A DNA stretch of 64,000 nucleotides, taken from NCBI RefSeq assembly GCF_900100495.1, contig NZ_FNCT01000002.1, forward strand, positions 62,001-126,000, written 5' to 3'. The position numbers and the translations under genes were made by a program. Under the pieces are notes generated by a model. It worked only from the letters and a program-made list of their open reading frames with translations, did not search any database and was not told the DNA's origin. Positions 18,480 to 27,297 of the stretch are shown here, piece by piece; within the stretch, counting starts at the first letter, position 1, and each line of letters opens with the position of its first letter. This DNA is from Pseudomonas benzenivorans (lineage in GTDB: Bacteria; Pseudomonadota; Gammaproteobacteria; Pseudomonadales; Pseudomonadaceae).

Positions 18480-18653
18480 ATGTCCAGCCGCCTGAGTCCC
18501 GACGACCAACAACGCGTCGACCAGTACCTGAATGCCCCGCAGCATCAAGTCCAGCGCCAGCCGTTCCGGGTGTGGCGCCTGCTGCTGGTCATTCTCGCGG
18601 CAGTGGTTGGACTGGGCCTGCTGAGCCGTCTTCTGAGCCGCTTGGTGCTATGA
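18480..18653 (+). CDS. DUF3094 family small membrane protein
   Basis: This small gene encodes 57 residues, starting MSSRLSPDDQQRVDQYLN and ending with one membrane segment (LLLVILAAVVGLGLLSRLL). That matches DUF3094, a family of short single-span proteins restricted to Pseudomonas and relatives, with unknown function. It lies between the MOSC gene and ndh, 63 bases before the latter. Confidence 0.75.
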   Translation: MSSRLSPDDQQRVDQYLNAPQHQVQRQPFRVWRLLLVILAAVVGLGLLSRLLSRLVL

Positions 18654-18716
18654 GCCGCTTCGCGCTCGCCCAGCCGGACTCCCCCAGCTTTTTTCAAAGC
18701 CTTGTGAGAGTGCAGC

Positions 18717-20018
18717 ATGTCCCATCGAATCGTGATCGTCGGCGGCGGCGCCGGCGGCCTGGAGCTTGCTACCCGCCTGGGTAGAACCCTGGGCAAACGC
18801 GGCCAGGCCAGAGTTACCCTGGTCGACGCCAACCTGACACATATCTGGAAGCCACTGCTGCATGAGGTGGCTGCCGGCTCGCTGAACTCCTCGGAAGACG
18901 AACTGAACTACGTGGCCCAGGCCAAGTGGAATCACTTCGAGTTCCAGCTCGGACGCATGGCCGGGCTCAACCGCGCCGAGCGGCGCATCAGCCTGGCCGC
19001 CACCCTCGACGAGCGCGGCGAGGTGCTGGTGCCCGAGCGCGAGCTGGGCTATGACAGCCTGGTGCTCGCCGTCGGCAGCAGCACCAACGATTTCGGCACC
19101 ACGGGCGCCGCCGAGCACTGCCTGTTTCTCGACACCCGCGAACAGGCCGAACGCTTTCATCGCCAGTTGCTCAGCCACTATCTGCGTGCCCATGCCAACC
19201 AGGATGGCAGCACCGGACAGATCAGCGTGGCGATCGTCGGCGCCGGCGCCACCGGCGTGGAACTGGCCGCCGAACTGCATCACGCGGCGCACGAGCTGGC
19301 GGCGTACGGACTGGATCGCATCCGCCCGGAGAACATGCGCATCACCCTGATCGAAGCCGGGCCGCGAGTGTTGCCGGCACTGCCGGAGCGTATCGGCAAG
19401 CCGGTGCACCAGACCCTGGAAAAACTCGGGGTGACCGTGCTGACCAATGCCGCGGTCAGCCAGGTGACCCACGACGCCTTGCTCACCGCCCAGGGCGACA
19501 GCATCAGCGCCAGCCTCAAGGTCTGGGCCGCGGGGATTCGCGCCCCCAGCTTCCTCAAAGAGCTCGATGGCCTGGAGAGCAACCGCATCAACCAACTGCA
19601 GGTGCGCCCGACCCTGCAAACCACCCGCGACGACAACATCTTCGCCTTCGGCGATTGCGCCGCCTGCCCGCAACCCGGCGGCGATGGCCGCAACGTGCCG
19701 CCGCGCGCCCAAGCCGCCCACCAGCAAGCCTCGCTGCTGGCCAAGTCGCTGAAATTGCGCATCGCCGGCCAGGCCCTGCCGGAATACCGCTACCGCGATT
19801 ACGGCTCGTTGATTTCGCTGTCAAGCTTCTCGGCGATCGGCAACCTGATGGGCAACCTGACCGGCAGCGTGATGCTCGAGGGCTGGCTGGCGCGGGTGTT
19901 CTACATATCGCTCTACCGCATGCACCAAATGGCCCTGTACGGCCCCTTGCGCACCCTGCTGCTGATGCTCAGCGACCGCATCGGCCGCAGCACCGAGCCG
20001 CGCCTCAAGCTGCACTGA
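18717..20018 (+). CDS. ndh: Type II NADH dehydrogenase
   Basis: Ndh oxidises NADH and passes electrons to quinone without pumping protons. The 433-residue flavoprotein has two dinucleotide folds, IVGGGAGGLELATRLG near residue 6 and IVGAGATGVELAAEL near 172, the family motif FAFGDCAACPQPGG and a C-terminal amphipathic membrane anchor (FYISLYRMHQMALYGPLRTLL). Length fits the bacterial NDH-2 family. A repeat region and a tRNA operon terminator follow. Confidence 0.95.
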   Translation: MSHRIVIVGGGAGGLELATRLGRTLGKRGQARVTLVDANLTHIWKPLLHEVAAGSLNSSEDELNYVAQAKWNHFEFQLGRMAGLNRAERRISLAATLDERGEVLVPERELGYDSLVLAVGSSTNDFGTTGAAEHCLFLDTREQAERFHRQLLSHYLRAHANQDGSTGQISVAIVGAGATGVELAAELHHAAHELAAYGLDRIRPENMRITLIEAGPRVLPALPERIGKPVHQTLEKLGVTVLTNAAVSQVTHDALLTAQGDSISASLKVWAAGIRAPSFLKELDGLESNRINQLQVRPTLQTTRDDNIFAFGDCAACPQPGGDGRNVPPRAQAAHQQASLLAKSLKLRIAGQALPEYRYRDYGSLISLSSFSAIGNLMGNLTGSVMLEGWLARVFYISLYRMHQMALYGPLRTLLLMLSDRIGRSTEPRLKLH

Positions 20019-20029
20019 CCCAGACCTGG

Positions 20030-20232
20030 GCTGGCGCGGTGAACGGCGGATTACACCGCTGCGCGGCACGATCCACCTAACGGATGGCGGGTCGCGATCG
20101 AAGGGTGGAACGGGGCGCGCAGCCTCGCCGCAGGCGCTTCCACCGTTTACCGCGAAGGCGCTGTCGTGGATTTTCAGCTCGTAGGGTGGAAGCGCCACCG
20201 GCGCTTCCGCCGTTCACCGCGAACGGTAAGGC
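20030..20232. repeat. Composite palindromic intergenic repeats
   Basis: The stretch after ndh holds GGTGAACGGCGGATTACACC, then GAAGGGTGGAACGGGGCG and GGCGCTTCCACCGTTTACCG, then GTAGGGTGGAAGCGCCACC with GGCGCTTCCGCCGTTCACCG. These are the building blocks also found at 3587-3780 and 29469-29674. The rest of the region up to the terminator at 20313 contains nothing recognisable. Confidence 0.6.
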
Positions 20233-20312
20233 ATGCGATCACCGCGATGGTGGATTACGCCGCCACACGGGCCGATCCTGCCCATCAAAGGCATGGTGGA
20301 AAAATCACAGGC

Positions 20313-20345
20313 AACAAAAAACCCGCACTTGGCGGGTTTTTATGT
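20313..20345 (-). terminator. Intrinsic terminator of the tRNA operon (bidirectional)
   Basis: AAACCCGC / GCGGGTTT with a 5-base loop has A6 on its left and T tracts on its right, so it can work on both strands. On the minus strand it follows tRNA-Lys by about 17 bases, making it the end of the tRNA-Asn/Pro/Lys transcript. On the plus strand it could end ndh read-through. Confidence 0.85.
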
Positions 20346-20361
20346 TCAAGCGAACTTGAAA

Positions 20362-20437
20362 TGGTGGGTCGTGTAGGATTCGAACCTACGACCAATTGGT
20401 TAAAAGCCAACTGCTCTACCAACTGAGCTAACGACCC
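20362..20437 (-). tRNA. tRNA-Lys (UUU)
   Basis: Read on the minus strand the 76-base gene begins GGGTCGTTAGCTCAG, has anticodon TTT in loop CTTTTAA, T-arm GTAGGTTCGAATCCTAC and encoded CCA. It is the last of three tRNA genes. Confidence 0.97.
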
Positions 20438-20442
20438 GAAAA

Positions 20443-20519
20443 TGGTCGGGGTAGGGGGATTCGAACTCCCGACATCCTGCTCCCAAAGCAGGCGCGCTAC
20501 CGGACTGCGCTATACCCCG
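20443..20519 (-). tRNA. tRNA-Pro (UGG)
   Basis: The 77-base gene on the minus strand starts CGGGGTATAGCGCAG, has anticodon TGG in loop TTTGGGA, T-arm GGGAGTTCGAATCCCCC and encoded CCA. Only 5 bases separate it from tRNA-Lys. Confidence 0.97.
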
Positions 20520-20529
20520 GCTGGAAGAT

Positions 20530-20605
20530 TGGCTCCGCGACCTGGACTCGAACCAGGGACCCAATGATTAACAGTCATTTGCTCTACCGACTGAGCTATC
20601 GCGGA
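20530..20605 (-). tRNA. tRNA-Asn (GUU)
   Basis: The 76-base gene on the minus strand begins TCCGCGATAGCTCAG, has anticodon GTT in loop CTGTTAA, T-arm CCTGGTTCGAGTCCAGG and encoded CCA. It is the promoter-proximal gene of the Asn-Pro-Lys operon. Confidence 0.97.
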
Positions 20606-20671
20606 ACTATTTGCTTCCAATACTCCGTTACTGGCCTTGGCGTGAGCCGTTTCCCGTATCAGAGGCGCGCC

Positions 20672-20699
20672 ATTTTACGGTTCCAGAAGCCCCTGTCAA
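20672..20699 (-). promoter_or_regulatory. Strong promoter of the tRNA-Asn/Pro/Lys operon
   Basis: On the minus strand a perfect TTGACA (20699-20694), a 16-base spacer and TAAAAT (20677-20672) are followed at once by the GC-only discriminator GGCGCGCC. That discriminator is the hallmark of promoters shut down by ppGpp in the stringent response. It lies 67 bases upstream of tRNA-Asn. Confidence 0.85.
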
Positions 20700-20815
20700 C
20701 CCCCTAAATTGCTTTTGTGACAATGCTTTGCAGGTAGGCAACGGGCTGCTATATCTTCCCTGTGATTGTGATCTGCGCAACACCGCCAGCCGCAATGCTC
20801 CGGCCAGGAAACTCC

Positions 20816-23158
20816 ATGAGTAGCCAGGACACCCCACCGCATCCGCGCAAGCCCGGACAGACCCTTGCCAGCCGAGGCATTCAGCCGCGCTTTGGCGAAC
20901 TGGCGCAGGGTTGCCGCAAACTGGTGATGAACCGACTGGCCGAGCAACTAGGCGGCGTCTTCGGGCAAGTCGACGACACCCTGTTCGAATGCGCGGAGAA
21001 GGCCGAGAGCAACCAGCTGCAAAGCCTGTTCTTCGACAGCATGCGCGAGATACGCAAGCAGCGCCCGCAGATCGAGCGGACCTACCACCAGACGATTGCG
21101 CAGAACTTCTCCGACTTTTTCGACGGCAAGCTCAAGCCGCAGCCCGGCAGCGGCGAACCGGATGCCGAGGAACTGGCCCTGGTCCAGAATGAGGATTACG
21201 AGGAGAGCCTGCAGATCACCAATATGGTCAGCCGGGTCAAGGCCCGCTGCTCGCAGCCGCTATTCGCACTCGAACAGCGACTGGCGCTGCTCAACAACGG
21301 CGAAAAGCTGCGAGAGGACGGCAACCCGTTCGGCCCGCAGATGATAGCCCAGGCATTTCGCGAAGCCCTGGCGCCCAGCCCGTTTCCGCTGCGGATCAAG
21401 ATCATCCTTTACAGCCTGTTCGACCAGCACGTGATGCGCAACCTGGACAGCCTCTTCGCCGACCTGAATCAACGGCTGATCGATGCCGGCATACTGCCCA
21501 ACCTCAAACACAGCATCCAGCGCAGCGCGCCGCCCCCCCGCCACACCACGGCGCCAAGTACCGCCGCGGCGGACAAGACACCCCTGGGCCTGCCTCCGGG
21601 ACCCGCCACCGAGGCCAAATCCACCGCAGACGCCCCCCGCACGACGGCACCCGACCTGAGCGGCCCGCCGCCCAGCGAGCCGGGCGCGCTGCTCCGCAGC
21701 CTCTCGGCCCTGCTCGACGAGCACCGCCGACATGCCGGCGACGCGCCCTTGCTAGGCGGCACCCGCAGCATCTCCAGCTTCGCCCCGCGCGGCGCCACGC
21801 GCACCTACAGTGCAACGGATTTGCTCGACGCCCTGAACCGCATGCAGCGCCAGTCCGCCGAAGACCTGGCCCAACGCATGCGGCAGCCGCAGGGGGTGGA
21901 AGGGCTGAAATCCGACCTGCAGCGACAGCTGGAAACCCATAGCCAGCAGCCCGGCCAGCAGAAGCTGTCCGATCAGGAAGCCGACACCATCGACCTGGTC
22001 GGCATGCTGTTCGATTTCATTCTCGACGACACCTGCCTGGCCGACTGCTACAAGACCGCCCTCTCCCACCTGCACACGCCCTACCTGAAGGTGGCGCTGC
22101 AGGACAAGGCGCTGTTCACCCAGCACCAGCACCCGGCGCGGCGCCTGCTCAATGCCCTGGCCCAGGCCGGGGTGCTGTTCGGCGGCCCGGGCGAAGAACG
22201 CGGCTTGCTGGACAAGATGCAATGGGTGGTGGAGCGCGTAATAAATGGCTTCAGCGGCGACCTGCGGTTGTTCGAGGCGCTGCTCGAGGAGTTCGGCGAA
22301 TACACCGCCACCCTCAAGCACAAGGTCGAACTGCGCGAACGCCGCGCCGTGGAAGCGGCCAAAGGGCGCGACAAGCTACTGGGTGCCCGCCAGCAGGCGA
22401 TCGAGGTGATTGCCAACTGCCTGAACAACCGCGAGCCGCCGAGCATTATCCGCAGCTTCCTCGAAACGACCTGGACCGACGTACTGGTCTTCGTCCTGCT
22501 CCGCCATGGCGAGCACAGCCGCGAATGGCAGCGCGCTGGCGAGGTGGCCGAGCAATTGGCCTGGAGCGGCACCGCGCTCGACGAGGCCGGTCGCGAACGC
22601 CTGCTGGGGCTTCGCGTGGCACTGCTGGAGGATCTGCGCAAAGGCCTGCAACTGCTCGGGGGCCATCACGAGGAGGGCATCCGGCGCCTGCTGCAGGATC
22701 TGGTCGCCTGCCAACATGCCGTGCAAGCCAAGCAGCCCCAACTCGCCGCGGCGCTGACCCCACCCCTGCCACACGGCACGCTCGGCGCCATGCTCGGCGA
22801 GGATGGCGCACTCCCCAGCCTGGCGCCACGCGAGTCCGGCCTGTCCGCCCACGCGCAGCTGCTCAGAAACGAGCTGATGCGAATCGAATTCGGCACCTGG
22901 TTCGAGTTCGATACGGAGGGGCAGACGCGCACGCTGAAACTCTCCTGGTTCAGCCCGACCACTCGCAATTACATGTTCGTCGACCACAGCGGCCAACGGG
23001 CGGCGATAAAACCGCTGGCCCTGCTGGCCAGCGAAATGGAACAGGGCCTGGCCCGCATCGTCCCGCCCGACCGCGATACCCCGCTGATGGATCGCGCCCT
23101 CACCGCCATTTATCGCGTGCTGCAGCGCTTCACCGGGCGCGCAGCCGAGACCCGCTAA
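20816..23158 (+). CDS. DUF1631 family protein
   Basis: The 780-residue protein matches DUF1631, a family of large cytoplasmic proteins of unknown role. Recognisable parts are FDQVDDTLFECAEKAESNQ-like sequence near residue 45, a proline/alanine-rich linker (about 235-300), then LVGMLFDFILDDTCLADCYK and HPARRLLNALAQAG in the conserved C-terminal half. A segment near the C-terminus (about 700-750: GTWFEFDTEGQTRTLKLSW, FVDHSGQRAAIKPL) resembles a PilZ-type beta sheet. The ATG at 20816 (MSSQDTPP) was chosen for its better context. A PilZ gene follows 9 bases later, hinting at a link with c-di-GMP. Confidence 0.85.
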   Translation: MSSQDTPPHPRKPGQTLASRGIQPRFGELAQGCRKLVMNRLAEQLGGVFGQVDDTLFECAEKAESNQLQSLFFDSMREIRKQRPQIERTYHQTIAQNFSDFFDGKLKPQPGSGEPDAEELALVQNEDYEESLQITNMVSRVKARCSQPLFALEQRLALLNNGEKLREDGNPFGPQMIAQAFREALAPSPFPLRIKIILYSLFDQHVMRNLDSLFADLNQRLIDAGILPNLKHSIQRSAPPPRHTTAPSTAAADKTPLGLPPGPATEAKSTADAPRTTAPDLSGPPPSEPGALLRSLSALLDEHRRHAGDAPLLGGTRSISSFAPRGATRTYSATDLLDALNRMQRQSAEDLAQRMRQPQGVEGLKSDLQRQLETHSQQPGQQKLSDQEADTIDLVGMLFDFILDDTCLADCYKTALSHLHTPYLKVALQDKALFTQHQHPARRLLNALAQAGVLFGGPGEERGLLDKMQWVVERVINGFSGDLRLFEALLEEFGEYTATLKHKVELRERRAVEAAKGRDKLLGARQQAIEVIANCLNNREPPSIIRSFLETTWTDVLVFVLLRHGEHSREWQRAGEVAEQLAWSGTALDEAGRERLLGLRVALLEDLRKGLQLLGGHHEEGIRRLLQDLVACQHAVQAKQPQLAAALTPPLPHGTLGAMLGEDGALPSLAPRESGLSAHAQLLRNELMRIEFGTWFEFDTEGQTRTLKLSWFSPTTRNYMFVDHSGQRAAIKPLALLASEMEQGLARIVPPDRDTPLMDRALTAIYRVLQRFTGRAAETR

Positions 23159-23167
23159 GGAGCCGTC

Positions 23168-23500
23168 ATGGAAGATCGTCGCCAGCACAGCCGTCACGGC
23201 ACCGAGCTGCAGCTGGAGGTTTTCGACCTGCGCAGCGGGCAACGCCTCGGCCGCATAGTCGACCTATCCCCCGACGGCTTCATGCTGTTCAGCGACACGC
23301 CCCAGCGGGTGGACAGCGTGGTCGAGTGCCGCCTGGTCAGCGAGCAGCTGGTCGACGGCGTTGGCGAGATCAGGCTGGGCGCCGACTGCCTGTGGAGCCG
23401 CCCAGGCGCCGATGGCCAGCACTGCTGGGCGGGTTTTCACATCATCGACCTGGCGGAGGACCAGGCCGTGGCGCTTGAGGTGCTGCTCAAGCACCTGTAA
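23168..23500 (+). CDS. PilZ domain protein, predicted c-di-GMP receptor
   Basis: The 110-residue protein is a single PilZ domain. Both signature elements are present: an N-terminal RxxxR (RRQHSR, residues 4-9) and DLSPDG (DxSxxG) about 30 residues later, so c-di-GMP binding is likely. It follows the DUF1631 gene after 9 bases with an AAGGAG ribosome-binding site, and the pair probably functions together. The target process is unknown; despite the name there is no evidence that it is PilZ of the pilus machine. Confidence 0.88.
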   Translation: MEDRRQHSRHGTELQLEVFDLRSGQRLGRIVDLSPDGFMLFSDTPQRVDSVVECRLVSEQLVDGVGEIRLGADCLWSRPGADGQHCWAGFHIIDLAEDQAVALEVLLKHL

Positions 23501-23526
23501 GCAGCCGCCATGCGCGGCGGACTGCA

Positions 23527-23600
23527 ATCCATAGCGGAGCGCAGGATGGGTGAAACCCATCCAAACAGGCTGATGGGTTTCACTCACCCTACGGGTTGAC
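23527..23600. repeat. Short palindromic repeat
   Basis: GGATGGGTGAAACCCATCC and, 10 bases on, TGATGGGTTTCACTCACCC form nested inverted repeats with CCCATC/GATGGG cores, ending in CCCTACGGG. This is a variant of the dispersed intergenic repeats elsewhere in the window. It lies between the PilZ gene and the clpB terminator. Confidence 0.5.
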
Positions 23601-23670
23601 GAGCCATTTCGCGGCCATGGGCCGCTGCTACGGCACCGGACCGCTTCGCGCGCCTTGCGGGCAACGCCAA

Positions 23671-23709
23671 TAAAAACGCCCCGGGCGGCGCAAGCCGCAG
23701 CGGGGCGTT
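23671..23709 (-). terminator. Intrinsic terminator of clpB
   Basis: On the minus strand AACGCCCCG pairs with CGGGGCGTT, with a GC-rich inner part, followed by TTTTTA. It starts 18 bases after the clpB stop. Confidence 0.85.
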
Positions 23710-23726
23710 CCAGTGTTGCAGCGGAC

Positions 23727-26291
23727 TCAGACGAAGACGATCTCGTCACCCTCGACCGTACCGATGACGCTGCTGCCGGGGGCGAACTTGCCGGCGAGGA
23801 TCAGCTGCGCCAGCGGGTTCTCGATCCAGCGCTGGATCGCCCGCTTCAACGGCCGCGCGCCATAGACCGGGTCGTAACCGACGGCGATCAGCTTGTCCAG
23901 GGCCTCGTCGGAGAGTTCCAGGCTCAGCTCGCGCTCGGCCAGGCGCTGGCGCAGGCGGCCCAGCTGGATCTGCGCGATGCCGGCGATCTGCTCGCGGGCC
24001 AGCGGCTCGAACACCACCACTTCGTCGATGCGGTTGACGAATTCCGGACGGAAATGGCTGCTCACCGCATCCATCACCGCCGCCCGTTGCGCCTCGCGGT
24101 CGCCGACCAGCTCCTGGATCTGCACCGAACCGAGGTTGGAGGTCATCACCACCACGGTATTCTTGAAATCCACGGTGCGCCCGTGGCTATCGGTCAGGCG
24201 GCCGTCTTCCAGCACCTGCAAGAGCACGTTGAACACGTCCGGGTGGGCCTTCTCGACCTCATCCATCAGCACCACCGAGTAGGGTTTGCGGCGCACCGCC
24301 TCGGTCAGGTAACCGCCCTCCTCGTAGCCGACGTAGCCCGGCGGCGCGCCGATCAGCCGCGCCACCGAATGCTTCTCCATGAACTCGGACATGTCGATGC
24401 GCACCAGCGCTTCCTCGGTGTCGAAGAGGAACTCGGCCAGCGCCTTGCACAGCTCGGTCTTGCCCACCCCGGTGGGGCCGAGGAAGAGGAACGAGCCGCT
24501 GGGCCGATTGGGGTCGGACAGGCCGGCGCGGGAACGCCGCACGGCGTTGGCCACGGCGACCACCGCCTCGTTCTGGCCGATCACCCGCTGGTGCAGCAGG
24601 CCTTCCATCTTCAGCAGCTTGTCGCGCTCGCCCTCGAGCATCTTGGCCACCGGGATGCCGGTCCACTTGGACACCACCTCGGCGATCTCTTCCTCGGTGA
24701 CCTTGCTGCGCAGCAACTGGTTCTCGGTCTTGCCATGCTGGTCGACCATCTGCAGGCTGCGCTCCAGATCCGGGATGATGCCGTACTGCAACTCGGCCAT
24801 GCGGTTGAGGTCGCCCTTGCGCCGCGCCGCCTCGAGCTCCTGGCGGGCCTGCTCGATCTTCTCCTGGATCTGCGCCGAGCCCTGCACCTCGGCCTTTTCC
24901 GCCTTCCAAATGTCTTCCAGGTCGGCGTACTCGCGCTCCAGGCGGGCGATGTCCTCGTTGAGCTTGGCCAGGCGCTTGATCGCCGCCTCGTCTTCCTCCT
25001 TCTTCAGCGCCTGGGCCTCGACCTTGAGCTGGATCATCCGCCGCTCGAGGCGGTCGAGCACTTCCGGCTTGGAGTCGATCTCCATGCGGATGCGGCTGGC
25101 CGCCTCGTCGATCAGGTCGATGGCCTTGTCCGGCAGCTGGCGGTCGGTGATGTAGCGATGGCTGAGCTTGGCCGCGGCGATGATCGCGCCGTCGGTGATC
25201 GCCACCTTGTGGTGCACCTCGTAGCGTTCCTTGAGGCCACGCAGGATGGCGATGGTGTCTTCCTCGCTCGGTTCGTCGACCAGCACCTTCTGGAAGCGCC
25301 GCTCCAGCGCGGCGTCCTTCTCGATGTACTGGCGGTATTCGTCGAGGGTGGTGGCGCCGACGCAGTGCAGCTCGCCGCGCGCCAGCGATGGCTTGAGCAT
25401 GTTGCCGGCATCCATGGCGCCCTCGGCCTTGCCGGCGCCGACCATGGTGTGCAGCTCGTCGATGAACAGGATGATCCGCCCTTCCTGCTTGGACAGCTCG
25501 TTGAGCACCGCCTTCAGGCGCTCCTCGAACTCGCCGCGGAACTTCGCGCCGGCGATCAGCGAGCCCATGTCCAGGGACAGCAGGCGCTTGTCCTTGAGGC
25601 CGTCCGGCACCTCGCCGTTGACGATGCGCTGGGCCAGGCCTTCGACGATGGCGGTCTTGCCCACGCCGGGTTCGCCGATCAGTACCGGGTTGTTCTTGGT
25701 GCGCCGTTGCAACACCTGGATGGTACGGCGGATTTCGTCGTCGCGACCGATCACCGGGTCGAGCTTGCCTTCCTCGGCACGCTTGGTCAGGTCGATGGTG
25801 TACTTGTCCAGGGCCTGGCGCGCCTCCTCGGCATTCGGATCGTTCACCGCCTCGCTGCCGCGCAGGTTGGCGATGGCGTTCTCCAGGGCCTTCTTGCTGA
25901 CGCCCTGGCCGAGCAACAACTTGCCGAGCTTGGTGTTCTCGTCCAGCGCGGCGAGCAACAACAGTTCGCTGGAAATGAACTGATCGCCCTTTTGCTGGGA
26001 CAGGCGGTCGGCCTGGTTGAGCAGGCGCGCCAGGTCCTGCGACAGGTTCACGTCGCCGGTGGGGTTCTGGATCTTGCCCAGCCGGTCGAGCTCCTTGCTC
26101 AAGCCCTGGCGCAGGCTGCCTACGTCGAAGCCGACCTGCATCAGCAGCGGCTTGATCGAGCCGCCCTGCTGCTCGAGCAGAGCCTGCATCAGGTGCAGCG
26201 GCTCGATGGCCGCGTGGTCGAGGCCGACCGCGATGGATTGGGCGTCGGACAGCGCCAGTTGCAACTTACTGGTTAAACGGTCGATGCGCAT
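23727..26291 (-). CDS. clpB: Protein disaggregase ClpB
   Basis: ClpB rescues aggregated proteins together with DnaK. The 854-residue protein has the N domain (about 1-145), AAA-1 with Walker [10 protein letters not shown], a coiled-coil middle domain (about 400-530, rich in E, K and R) and AAA-2 with [14 protein letters not shown] and the arginine finger region. The start [14 protein letters not shown] has a GAGGGA site upstream. A heat-shock (sigma-32) type promoter lies about 75 bases upstream. The gene is monocistronic and ends at an intrinsic terminator. Confidence 0.98.
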   Translation of the reverse strand: MRIDRLTSKLQLALSDAQSIAVGLDHAAIEPLHLMQALLEQQGGSIKPLLMQVGFDVGSLRQGLSKELDRLGKIQNPTGDVNLSQDLARLLNQADRLSQQKGDQFISSELLLLAALDENTKLGKLLLGQGVSKKALENAIANLRGSEAVNDPNAEEARQALDKYTIDLTKRAEEGKLDPVIGRDDEIRRTIQVLQRRTKNNPVLIGEPGVGKTAIVEGLAQRIVNGEVPDGLKDKRLLSLDMGSLIAGAKFRGEFEERLKAVLNELSKQEGRIILFIDELHTMVGAGKAEGAMDAGNMLKPSLARGELHCVGATTLDEYRQYIEKDAALERRFQKVLVDEPSEEDTIAILRGLKERYEVHHKVAITDGAIIAAAKLSHRYITDRQLPDKAIDLIDEAASRIRMEIDSKPEVLDRLERRMIQLKVEAQALKKEEDEAAIKRLAKLNEDIARLEREYADLEDIWKAEKAEVQGSAQIQEKIEQARQELEAARRKGDLNRMAELQYGIIPDLERSLQMVDQHGKTENQLLRSKVTEEEIAEVVSKWTGIPVAKMLEGERDKLLKMEGLLHQRVIGQNEAVVAVANAVRRSRAGLSDPNRPSGSFLFLGPTGVGKTELCKALAEFLFDTEEALVRIDMSEFMEKHSVARLIGAPPGYVGYEEGGYLTEAVRRKPYSVVLMDEVEKAHPDVFNVLLQVLEDGRLTDSHGRTVDFKNTVVVMTSNLGSVQIQELVGDREAQRAAVMDAVSSHFRPEFVNRIDEVVVFEPLAREQIAGIAQIQLGRLRQRLAERELSLELSDEALDKLIAVGYDPVYGARPLKRAIQRWIENPLAQLILAGKFAPGSSVIGTVEGDEIVFV

Positions 26292-26368
26292 GGAGAGTCA
26301 TCCCTCATGGTGAAGGCAGGCCGGCACGCTGAATCGCACCTACGCCAAAAGCCTGCGAGATGGGAACT

Positions 26369-26396
26369 AGATGAGGCCGATTGTGCGGGTTTCAAG
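26369..26396 (-). promoter_or_regulatory. Sigma-32 heat-shock promoter of clpB
   Basis: On the minus strand CTTGAAA (26396-26390), a 13-base spacer and CCTCATCT (26376-26369) match the RpoH consensus CTTGAAA / CCCCATNT with one mismatch. The position, about 70-80 bases before the clpB ATG, and the function of ClpB support it strongly. Confidence 0.85.
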
Positions 26397-26453
26397 CCGG
26401 ATGGCGTTGATATGGATCAGTGGCCCAACCCGCCGGCGGCGCTACGCCAGCCT

Positions 26454-26537
26454 GTAGGGTGCGCGGGGCCGCTCAGGCCGTGCGCACCATTGGCATCCAG
26501 AGCGTGGCACCTGGTGCGCGCAGCGCACCCTACGCAG
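26454..26537. repeat. GTAGGGTGCGC palindromic repeat
   Basis: The left arm TGTAGGGTGCGCGGGG and the right arm GGTGCGCGCAGCGCACCCTA are inverted copies of the GTAGGGTGCGC unit, with GTGCGCACCATTGGCATC between them. The same unit occurs at 3717-3773 and 34700-34840. It fills the gap between pgeF and the clpB promoter. Confidence 0.55.
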
Positions 26538-26559
26538 GGCAGCAGCAGGCGTATGTGCC

Positions 26560-27297
26560 TCAGTCGGCCAGCCAGATCAGCGAGGCGAAGCGGCCGGTGC
26601 GGGCGGCGCGGCGGTAGGAATAGAAACGCGGATCGCTGTAGGTGCAGAAACCGCCACCGTAGACCGCCGTGATGCCGCGAGCGGCCAGGCGGATACGCGC
26701 CAGCTGGTAGATATCCGCCATATAGCGCCCGGGGTTGGCGCTGGGGCCGAAGGCTGCGGCCGCCTGCGGGTGCGCGGCGATAAATGCCTCGCGCACCTCG
26801 CCACCGACCTCGAAGGCCTGCGCGCCGATGGCCGGCCCGAGCCAGACCAACACCTCGTCCGGCGCCACGGCCAAGGCCGCCAGGGTCGCTTCCAGCACGC
26901 CGGCGGCCAAGCCGCGCCAGCCGGCGTGGGCGGCGGCAACGCGGGTGCCGGCGCGGTCGCAGAACAACAGCGGCAGGCAATCGGCGGTCATGATGGTGCA
27001 GGCGATGCCCGGGGTTGCCGTCCAACTGGCGTCGGCTTCGAGCACCTCGCCGGGCGCGGCCTGGACAACGGCGGTGCCATGCACCTGGCGCAACCAGGCC
27101 GGCTTGCAGCCCAGCAGGCTGAGCAGACGCTGACGGTTCTTGGTCACGGCGGCGGGGTCGTCCTCGACGTGCTCGCCGAGGTTGAAGCTATCGAAGGGCG
27201 CCAGGCTGACGCCACCGCTGCGCGTCGTGACGCAGGCCCTGACCCAGGCGGGCGCAGGCCAGTCCGGGGTCAACCAGTCGTGCGCCCAGCCATTCAC
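26560..27297 (-). CDS. pgeF: Purine nucleoside phosphorylase / peptidoglycan editing factor (laccase domain)
   Basis: The protein belongs to the YfiH/DUF152 multicopper-polyphenol-oxidase-like family, reported to act on purine nucleosides and to edit peptidoglycan precursors. The GTG start at 27297 gives 245 residues (VNGWAHDWLTPDWPAP). The zinc ligands are visible in LRQVHGTAVV, TADCLPLLF and AAHAGWRGLA. The start overlaps the rluD stop (GTGA), and longer N-terminal reads would fall inside rluD. Confidence 0.92.
   Translation of the reverse strand: MNGWAHDWLTPDWPAPAWVRACVTTRSGGVSLAPFDSFNLGEHVEDDPAAVTKNRQRLLSLLGCKPAWLRQVHGTAVVQAAPGEVLEADASWTATPGIACTIMTADCLPLLFCDRAGTRVAAAHAGWRGLAAGVLEATLAALAVAPDEVLVWLGPAIGAQAFEVGGEVREAFIAAHPQAAAAFGPSANPGRYMADIYQLARIRLAARGITAVYGGGFCTYSDPRFYSYRRAARTGRFASLIWLAD

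Noticed and set aside
23655..26276. Very long plus-strand open frame opposite clpB (also long antisense frames opposite ileS, ychF/pth, the TPR lipoprotein gene and the DUF523 gene)
   Set aside because: In GC-rich DNA the frame opposite a real gene is often free of stops. The predicted proteins are low-complexity (rich in Gln, His, Arg, Ala) with no family motifs, while the other strand encodes complete known proteins.
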